64,000 nt of DNA, taken from contig NZ_QCZE01000003.1 in the NCBI RefSeq assembly GCF_003075035.1, forward strand, positions 62,001 through 126,000, given 5' to 3'. This document shows, in pieces, positions 58,475-64,000 of this stretch. A program made the position numbers and the translations under genes. The stretch is from Zobellella maritima. Its GTDB lineage: Bacteria; Pseudomonadota; Gammaproteobacteria; Enterobacterales; Aeromonadaceae. Numbering within the stretch: position 1 is the first letter of the stretch; every line of letters begins with the position of its first letter. The notes under the pieces were generated by a model. It searched no databases, was not told the DNA's origin, and saw nothing but the letters and a program-made list of their open reading frames with translations.

Positions 58475-61087
58475 ATGACAGCTTCGATCCATACCACCTG
58501 CCCTTACTGCGGCGTTGGCTGCGGCGTCAAGGTCGACGGCCAGGGCGCCGTCACCGGTGACCAGCTTCACCCCGCCAACCGGGGCGCCCTCTGTGTCAAA
58601 GGCATGGCGTTGGGCGAAAGCCAGACCCTTCCCAATCGTCTGCTCTATCCCAGGGTCGACGGCAGGCAGCTGGACTGGCCCGAGGCCATTGCCACCGTCG
58701 CCAACGGTTTTCGCGAGATCATCGAGCGGCATGGCCCCCGGGCCGTGGCCTTCTATGGTTCGGGCCAGATGCTGACCGAAGACTATTATGTGGCCAACAA
58801 GCTGATGAAGGGCTTTATCGGCTCCGCCAACATGGATACCAACTCCCGGCTGTGCATGTCATCTGCCGTTGTTGCCCAGCAAAGAGCCTTTGGCGAGGAT
58901 GCGGTGCCCGCCTGCTATGAGGATCTGGCCGAGGCCGAGCTAGTGGTGATCGTGGGAGCCAATACCGCCTGGACCCACCCGGTAATCTTCCGCCGGCTGG
59001 AGCAGGCCAGGGCAGCCAACCCCAAGCAGCGATGGGTAGTAATAGATCCCAGGGGCACTGCCACCAGCCAGCAAGCGGATTTGCACCTGCGCATCAAGCC
59101 CGGTTCGGACCTGCTGCTGTTCAATGGCCTGGCCCGCCGTATCTTCGAGAGCCCCGTCCTGGACAGCGCCTTTATAAAGCAACATGTCACCGGGTTTGCC
59201 GAACTCAGCCTGGCGCTAAGCGGCCCCGAATACCGAACGGATCGGGTGGCCGAAGCCACCGGCCTTAGCATCGCAGAACTGAACCGCTTTTATCAGCTCT
59301 TTATCGATAATCCCAAAACCCTGACTCTGTTCTGCATGGGCATCAACCAGTCCATGCAGGGTTCCGCAAACGCCAACGCCATCATCAACTGCCACCTGCT
59401 GACTGGCCGCATCGGCAAACCGGGGGCCGCCCCCTTCTCTCTCACCGGTCAGCCCAACGCCATGGGCGGCCGTGAAGTCGGCGGTCTGGCCAACCAACTG
59501 GCTGCCCATATGGACTTCTCCCCCGCCAACCGCGACAAAGTCGCCCGCTTCTGGGGCAGTAACAGGCTGGCAACGGGTCCGGGCCTGAAAGCCATGGAAA
59601 TGATCGACGCCTTAGAGCGGGGCGAGATCAAGGCGCTGTGGGTGATGGGCTCCAACCCGGCGGTATCGCTTCCGGACAGCGTCCGCGCCCGTCGCGCCCT
59701 GGCAAAATGCGAGTTGCTGGTGGTGTCGGATATCAGCCCCAACACAGATACCGCCCGGCTGGCAAGGGTCCTGCTACCCGCCGCCGGCTGGGGCGAGAAG
59801 GACGGTACCGTCACCAACTCGGCCCGTACCCTCTCCCGCCAGCGTCCATTCAAGCCAGCCCCCGGCGCTGCCAAGCCCGACTGGTGGGCCATCTGTCAGG
59901 TGGCCAGGGCCATGGGCTTTGAACAGGCCTTTGACTTCGACTCGCCTGCTGCCATCTTCCGTGAGCATGCAGCCCTCTCCGGCTTCGAGAACGGCGGCGA
60001 GCGGCTGTTCGATATCTCGGCCCTGAGCGCCCTGAGCGATGAGCAGTATCAACAGCTGACGCCGCGCAGCTGGCCCCTGTCCGGTCAGCAGGCGGGGCCA
60101 GCCCGACTGTTTGCCGACGGCGGCTTCGCTACCCCCGACGGCAAGGCCCATCTGTATCTGGAACGCCCCCAGGCCTTGCTCGAGTCGACCGGTGCCCGCC
60201 TGCTGCTCAATACCGGCAGACTGCGAGATCAATGGCATACCATGAGCCGCACCGGCCATGTGGCGCGTCTGATGGCCACGGTCAGCGAGCCCCGGGCACA
60301 GATACACCCTGACACCCTGGCCCGGGCCGGCCTCGATAAGGCGCAGCTTGTCCAGCTGCACAATGAGCGTGGCCATACCCTGTTACGGGTCGTCGCCGAC
60401 GACAATATCACTCCCGGCCAGGTATTTGTTCCCATGCACTGGAGCGACGAGTTCAGCTCGGGCGGTCGGGTCAACGATCTGGTCACCGCCCGCGGCTGCC
60501 CCACCTCGGGCCAGCCGGCCTTCAAACAGAACCTGGTGCAGGTGGCTGCGGTACACCATCAATGGCAGGCCAGCTGGATAAGTCTGACCCCGCCCTCCTG
60601 GCTGCCGGAATGGTGGAGTCAGCGCCCCCTGGAAAACGGCGAGTGCTGGAGTCTGATCGATTCACAGACCTCGATGACCGAGGCCAGGGCTGCCCTGACC
60701 CGCGACGGCAACTGGCTGGACTGGCCGCTACCTCAGGGACGGCTGCTGATCGGGCTGAAAGCGGGCAAGATCGAGCACCTGCTGCTGTTCGGTCAATCAC
60801 CCTGGCAGCTCAATCTCGAGCCGCTGACTGCCCTGCTGGGCAGCATATTGCAACCCAGCCTGTTGCTCGGCCAGTTGAGCCAGGCCCTGGCGGGCAACAG
60901 CCGAATGGTTTGCAGCTGCTGGAGCGTGACCGAGGAACGTATCCGTCAGGCCATCACCGATGGCGTCGACCAGCTTGACGAATTGCAACAGCAACTGAAG
61001 TGCGGAACCCGCTGCGGCTCCTGCGTCCCCGAATTAAAGCAGTTGATGGCGGCCTGTCAGGGCCAGCCGATAGGAGAAAAGTCATGA
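58475..61087 (+). CDS. nasA: Assimilatory nitrate reductase, large (catalytic) subunit
   Basis: An 870-residue cytoplasmic molybdoenzyme reducing nitrate to nitrite. Cys9, Cys12, Cys16 and Cys40 bind an N-terminal [4Fe-4S] cluster (CPYCGVGC), and Cys127 in SRLCMSSAV is the expected molybdenum ligand. MopB and molydopterin-binding domains follow. Near the C-terminus CSCW and CGTRCGSC form a BFD-like [2Fe-2S] domain, as in Klebsiella-type NasA, pointing to direct electron supply. The start at MTASIHTTCPYC follows AAGG; the frame extends 60 codons upstream without similarity and across the promoter. It overlaps cobA by 4 bp. Confidence 0.95.
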   Translation: MTASIHTTCPYCGVGCGVKVDGQGAVTGDQLHPANRGALCVKGMALGESQTLPNRLLYPRVDGRQLDWPEAIATVANGFREIIERHGPRAVAFYGSGQMLTEDYYVANKLMKGFIGSANMDTNSRLCMSSAVVAQQRAFGEDAVPACYEDLAEAELVVIVGANTAWTHPVIFRRLEQARAANPKQRWVVIDPRGTATSQQADLHLRIKPGSDLLLFNGLARRIFESPVLDSAFIKQHVTGFAELSLALSGPEYRTDRVAEATGLSIAELNRFYQLFIDNPKTLTLFCMGINQSMQGSANANAIINCHLLTGRIGKPGAAPFSLTGQPNAMGGREVGGLANQLAAHMDFSPANRDKVARFWGSNRLATGPGLKAMEMIDALERGEIKALWVMGSNPAVSLPDSVRARRALAKCELLVVSDISPNTDTARLARVLLPAAGWGEKDGTVTNSARTLSRQRPFKPAPGAAKPDWWAICQVARAMGFEQAFDFDSPAAIFREHAALSGFENGGERLFDISALSALSDEQYQQLTPRSWPLSGQQAGPARLFADGGFATPDGKAHLYLERPQALLESTGARLLLNTGRLRDQWHTMSRTGHVARLMATVSEPRAQIHPDTLARAGLDKAQLVQLHNERGHTLLRVVADDNITPGQVFVPMHWSDEFSSGGRVNDLVTARGCPTSGQPAFKQNLVQVAAVHHQWQASWISLTPPSWLPEWWSQRPLENGECWSLIDSQTSMTEARAALTRDGNWLDWPLPQGRLLIGLKAGKIEHLLLFGQSPWQLNLEPLTALLGSILQPSLLLGQLSQALAGNSRMVCSCWSVTEERIRQAITDGVDQLDELQQQLKCGTRCGSCVPELKQLMAACQGQPIGEKS

Positions 61088-61845
61088 AAAAGACCATGCA
61101 TGTCACCCTGGTAGGCGCCGGCCCCGGCGATCCCGAACTGTTGACTATCAAGGCCCTGCGGGCAATGGAGCAGGCCGACGTGGTGGTCTATGACAGCCTG
61201 GTGAGCCCTGAGATACTGACGCTGATCCCGAGCGGAGTCAAACGGCTGGAAATGGGCAAACGTTGTGGCAAAAACAGTGCCCGCCAGGAGGATATCTGTG
61301 CCGTACTGGTGCGCCTGGCCAGGGCCGGCAACCGAGTCGTCCGGCTGAAGGGTGGTGATCCCTTTATCTTTGGTCGCGGTGGTGAAGAAGCCCTTTACCT
61401 GCGGCAGCATCAGATTCCGTTCAGTGTGGTGCCCGGCATCACCGCCGCCCTGGGCTGTGCCGCATCCAGTCTGATCCCGCTCACCCACAGAGGGTTGTCC
61501 CGGGCCGTGACCCTGGTCACCGGCCACCTGCAAAAAGGCGGCGAATTCAGGGGATGGTCCGCCCTGGCCCAGGCAGGTCAGACCCTGGTGTTCTATATGG
61601 GTCTGGAGCAGGCCGCCTGTATTGAACAACAGTTGCTCGCCGAAGGCTGCCCCGGGCGGCTACCGGTAGCACTGATCGAATCGGGCACCACCCGATTCCA
61701 GCAGATCCACGTCACCGAGCTGGGCCGGCTGGCCGAGACCGCCGCCGGCCTGACACCGGAAGGCCCGGTGCTGATGGTGATTGGTGAAGTGGTCGCCCTG
61801 AGGGCCGAACTGACCGCCACCCTGGATACCCTGGCAGTGGCTTGA
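61084..61845 (+). CDS. cobA: Uroporphyrinogen-III C-methyltransferase
   Basis: A 253-residue SAM-dependent methyltransferase that makes precorrin-2 for sirohaem, the cofactor of assimilatory nitrite and sulfite reductases. Signatures include VGAGPGDPELLTIKAL, VRLKGGDPFIFGRGGEE and VVPGITAALGCAA. The ATG overlaps the nasA stop (ATGA), so it is in the nas operon. It is the single-domain form, not the CysG fusion, so the dehydrogenase and chelatase steps must be elsewhere. Nitrite reductase itself is not in the window. Confidence 0.94.
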   Translation: MKKTMHVTLVGAGPGDPELLTIKALRAMEQADVVVYDSLVSPEILTLIPSGVKRLEMGKRCGKNSARQEDICAVLVRLARAGNRVVRLKGGDPFIFGRGGEEALYLRQHQIPFSVVPGITAALGCAASSLIPLTHRGLSRAVTLVTGHLQKGGEFRGWSALAQAGQTLVFYMGLEQAACIEQQLLAEGCPGRLPVALIESGTTRFQQIHVTELGRLAETAAGLTPEGPVLMVIGEVVALRAELTATLDTLAVA

Positions 61846-61925
61846 CACTGACCTCGCTATATTTGTTTACCGGCCTGAAGACAGGCCTTTCCCCCTGGTG
61901 CGTTCTCCATCCTCTGCCGGTTGGC

Positions 61926-61956
61926 AACTCCCATGTTCTGCATGGGAGTTTTTTTT
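61926..61956 (+). terminator. Rho-independent terminator of nasA-cobA
   Basis: AACTCCCATG pairs perfectly with CATGGGAGTT over TTCTG and is followed by eight T. The arm CTGCATGGGAGT resembles family B repeats. Confidence 0.92.
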
Positions 61957-62077
61957 GCTCACGGATCATGGTGGGTAATAGTGCAGCTCTGCCTTATCCT
62001 GGTGAAGCGCAGCCATAGAAATGCTCCGAACATTCATCAATAAAAAATAATTACTTACAAATCAATATTATAAAAAC

Positions 62078-62092
62078 TGGCATATATCTTGA
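62078..62092 (+). promoter_or_regulatory. Sigma-54-like promoter of the nrt operon
   Basis: TGGCATATATCTTGA fits TGGCAC-N5-TTGC with the last base of each element different and spacing correct. Predicted start near 62104, about 50 bp before the nrtA ATG. It is weaker than the nasA promoter. Confidence 0.65.
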
Positions 62093-62154
62093 TGCTCCAT
62101 ATCTATCAGCCGGCCCAGCACGGTAATGGATTGTAATAATCAAGGAGTATCAAG

Positions 62155-63522
62155 ATGCAGTTATGGCAAAAAACCGCCCTGGTCGGGGCACTAAGCCTCG
62201 GCCTGACAGCCCAGGCCTCGGCCGAAACGGCGATCGGCATGGCAGAAAAAGACGAGCTGACCCTTGGCTTTATCAAGCTGACCGACATGGCACCGCTGGC
62301 CATCGCCTATGAAAAGGGTTTTTTCGAGGACGAGGGTCTGTATGTCACCCTCGAGGCTCAGGCCAACTGGAAGGTACTACTGGACAGGGTCATTTCCGGT
62401 GAGCTGGACGGTGCCCATATGCTGGCCGGCCAACCCATTGGGGCGGCCCTCGGTATCGGCACCCAGGCCGAACTGATCACCGCCTTCAGCATGGACTTGA
62501 ACGGTAATGCCATTACCGTATCCAACGAGCTGTGGGATGCGATGAAGCCCCACGTTGCCCAGAACGATGCCGGCAAACCACTGCATCCCATTTCCGCTAC
62601 CGCGCTCAAGCCGGCCCTGACTCAGTACCAGCAGGAGGGCAAGGCACTACAGATGGGCATGGTATTCCCCGTGTCCAGTCATAACTACGAACTGAGATAC
62701 TGGCTTGCCGCCGGCGGCATCCATCCCGGCTTCTATGCTCCGCACAAGGGCGACAACAGCGGCCTATTACAGGCAGACGTGCTGCTGTCGGTAACGCCGC
62801 CACCGCAGATGCCGGCCACCATGGAAGCGGGTACCATCGCCGGCTACAGCGTGGGTGAGCCCTGGAACCAGCAGGCGGTACTCAAGAAAATCGGCGTGCC
62901 GGTGATCACCAACCACGACATCTGGCCCTATAACCCGGAAAAAGTCTTTGCGGTAAGCAAGGCCTGGAGCGACGCCAATCCCAATACCCACCTCCGCCTG
63001 GTCAAGGCGCTGCTGCGCGCCGCCCATTGGCTGGATGCGGACCAGAACGGCAACCGTCAACAAGCGGTCGATATCCTGTCCCAGCCCTATTATGTGGGCG
63101 CCGACAAGAAGGTGATCGCCGCCAGCATGACCGGCTCCTTCGAATACGAGCCTGGTGACGTGCGTCCTGCTCCCGATTTCAATGTCTTCTTCCGCCATAA
63201 CGCCACCTACCCCTACTACAGCGATGCCATCTGGTTTATGACCCAGATGCGCCGCTGGGGCCAGATCCCCCAGGCACAAAGCGACGACTGGTATCTGGAG
63301 CAGGCCAAGCGGGTCTATCGCCCCGATATCTATACCCTGGCCGCCAGGGCGCTGATCGCCGAAGGCAAGCTGTCTGCCGATGACTTCCCCGGGCTGGACA
63401 ACCGCGACGGCTTCCGCCCGGCCACCAGCAACTTTATCGATGGCAACACCTTTGATGGCCGCCATCCCAATGCTTACATCGACCAGTTTGCCATCGGTCT
63501 TACCGGCGATAGTCAGCTCTAA
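62155..63522 (+). CDS. nrtA: Nitrate ABC transporter substrate-binding protein
   Basis: A 455-residue periplasmic nitrate-binding protein of the NrtA/NasF family. A Sec signal peptide (MQLWQKTALVGALSLGLTAQ, cut after ASA) precedes the mature domain; there is no lipobox cysteine. Conserved segments include LTLGFIKLTDMAPLAIAYEK, HMLAGQPIGAALGIGT, GEPWNQQAV and the tryptophan-rich IWFMTQMRRWGQIP. The start follows AAGGAG. It leads a transporter operon that continues past the window, immediately downstream of nasA-cobA. Confidence 0.93.
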   Translation: MQLWQKTALVGALSLGLTAQASAETAIGMAEKDELTLGFIKLTDMAPLAIAYEKGFFEDEGLYVTLEAQANWKVLLDRVISGELDGAHMLAGQPIGAALGIGTQAELITAFSMDLNGNAITVSNELWDAMKPHVAQNDAGKPLHPISATALKPALTQYQQEGKALQMGMVFPVSSHNYELRYWLAAGGIHPGFYAPHKGDNSGLLQADVLLSVTPPPQMPATMEAGTIAGYSVGEPWNQQAVLKKIGVPVITNHDIWPYNPEKVFAVSKAWSDANPNTHLRLVKALLRAAHWLDADQNGNRQQAVDILSQPYYVGADKKVIAASMTGSFEYEPGDVRPAPDFNVFFRHNATYPYYSDAIWFMTQMRRWGQIPQAQSDDWYLEQAKRVYRPDIYTLAARALIAEGKLSADDFPGLDNRDGFRPATSNFIDGNTFDGRHPNAYIDQFAIGLTGDSQL

Positions 63523-63531
63523 GGAGGCATC

Positions 63532-64000
63532 ATGATGAACATCATCCCCCATCCCCGACTCGCAGGCCTGGCTTCGCCGCGTCTCTGGTCCAGGGCCCTG
63601 ATACCCATGCTTGGTCTCACCGGTTTCCTGCTGCTGTGGCACTTGCTGGCGGCTCAGGTCACCACCTCCCTCGGTGCCCTGCCCGGCCCGGTGCAAACCG
63701 GCCAGCAGTTTGTCAACCTGGTGCAGGAGCATCAGGCCGAGCGGGATCGGGAGCGGGCCTTCTACGACCGCCAGGCTGCCCGCAACCAGGCCATCAAGGC
63801 AAAAGACCCCGACGCCCAGGTACGGGTGCGGGCCTTTACCGGCCGCCCGACCTTCTTCGATCAGATCTTTACCAGCCTGAAAACAGTGGCCGCCGGCTTT
63901 GTCCTGGCCATGTTTGTCGCCATCCCGGCCGGTATCGCCCTGGGCCTGAACCGGAACCTGTATCAGGCGATGAACCCTGTGGTCCAGCTGCTCAAGCCGG
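63532..64000 (+). CDS. nrtB: Nitrate ABC transporter permease, 5' part
   Basis: The first 156 codons of an NrtB-type permease. A hydrophobic helix near residues 22-42 is followed by an extended charged loop (QEHQAERDRERAFYDRQAAR) and then the conserved FDQIFTSLKTVAAGFVLAM helix and IPAGIALGLNR, where the ABC permease core starts. The ribosome site AAGGAGG (63521-63527) fits either ATG 63532 or 63535. The gene is cut by the right edge; an ATPase gene is expected downstream. Confidence 0.9.
   Translation, partial: MMNIIPHPRLAGLASPRLWSRALIPMLGLTGFLLLWHLLAAQVTTSLGALPGPVQTGQQFVNLVQEHQAERDRERAFYDRQAARNQAIKAKDPDAQVRVRAFTGRPTFFDQIFTSLKTVAAGFVLAMFVAIPAGIALGLNRNLYQAMNPVVQLLKP

Larger units (their letters stand above)
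61846..62154. other. Intergenic region between cobA and nrtA
   Basis: A 309-bp stretch holding a small hairpin GGCCTG-AAGA-CAGGCC (61872-61887), the cobA terminator (61926-61956), and an A+T-rich leader with a sigma-54-like promoter for nrtA. No gene is seen. Confidence 0.65.

Overview
The window is 64 kb of G+C-rich chromosomal DNA from a gammaproteobacterium. Gene order (pilABCD-coaE-zapD-yacG-mutT, tolC/nudF-yqiB-cpdA-yqiA-parE-parC, pdhR-aceEF-lpdA-acnB) and protein similarity, judged from memory, point to an Aeromonadales-like marine or aquatic bacterium such as the Oceanimonas/Zobellella group. The genus is an inference. Almost everything is core metabolism. I see no rRNA, tRNA, insertion sequence, prophage, CRISPR array or recognisable defence locus.

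Layout. 1-8.2 kb: leucine/isovalerate catabolism, with a thiolase cut by the left edge facing a MerR regulator (liuR) and the operon liuR-liuA-liuB-liuC-liuD-liuE; two ACGT-core palindromes sit in the shared control region. 8.4-11.9 kb: eda, pgi and mdh (central carbon). 12-15.5 kb: arginine-type ABC transporter artPIQM next to the arginine repressor argR. 15.5-20.4 kb: ferric iron ABC transporter fbpABC followed by a DyP-type haem peroxidase, with a Fur-like site upstream. 20.5-22.2 kb: glnK-amtB with a sigma-54 promoter and an NtrC box. 22.3-26.2 kb: arfB, yacL, a membrane di-iron hydroxylase and xanthine permease xanP.

26.5-38.8 kb: acnB, a patatin-type autotransporter (PlpD-like), lpdA, aceF (three lipoyl domains), aceE and pdhR. 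38.8-41.8 kb: a pdhR-nadC gap holding two PdhR boxes and a possible 28-codon gene, then nadC, a membrane-anchored aspartic protease and ampD. 42-48.4 kb: type IV pilus genes pilA-pilB-pilC-pilD, then coaE, zapD, yacG and mutT. 48.5-57 kb: parC, parE, yqiA, cpdA, yqiB, nudF and, divergently, tolC. 57.4-64 kb: an MBL-fold hydrolase, then nitrate assimilation: nasA behind a near-perfect sigma-54 promoter, cobA for sirohaem, and a nitrate ABC transporter (nrtA, start of nrtB) with its own likely sigma-54 promoter.

How it fits together. Three separate sigma-54 promoters tie glnK-amtB, nasA-cobA and nrtAB to nitrogen limitation. PdhR boxes couple pyruvate dehydrogenase to pyruvate. Several intergenic gaps contain two families of dispersed palindromic repeats, and one gap holds a 177-bp MITE-like element. 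The least explained signals are the PdhR-box-linked small ORF between pdhR and nadC, the abrupt change of base composition inside pilA, the palindrome between nudF and tolC, and the repeat-filled gaps that separate normally adjacent genes. I found no clear new multi-gene system.
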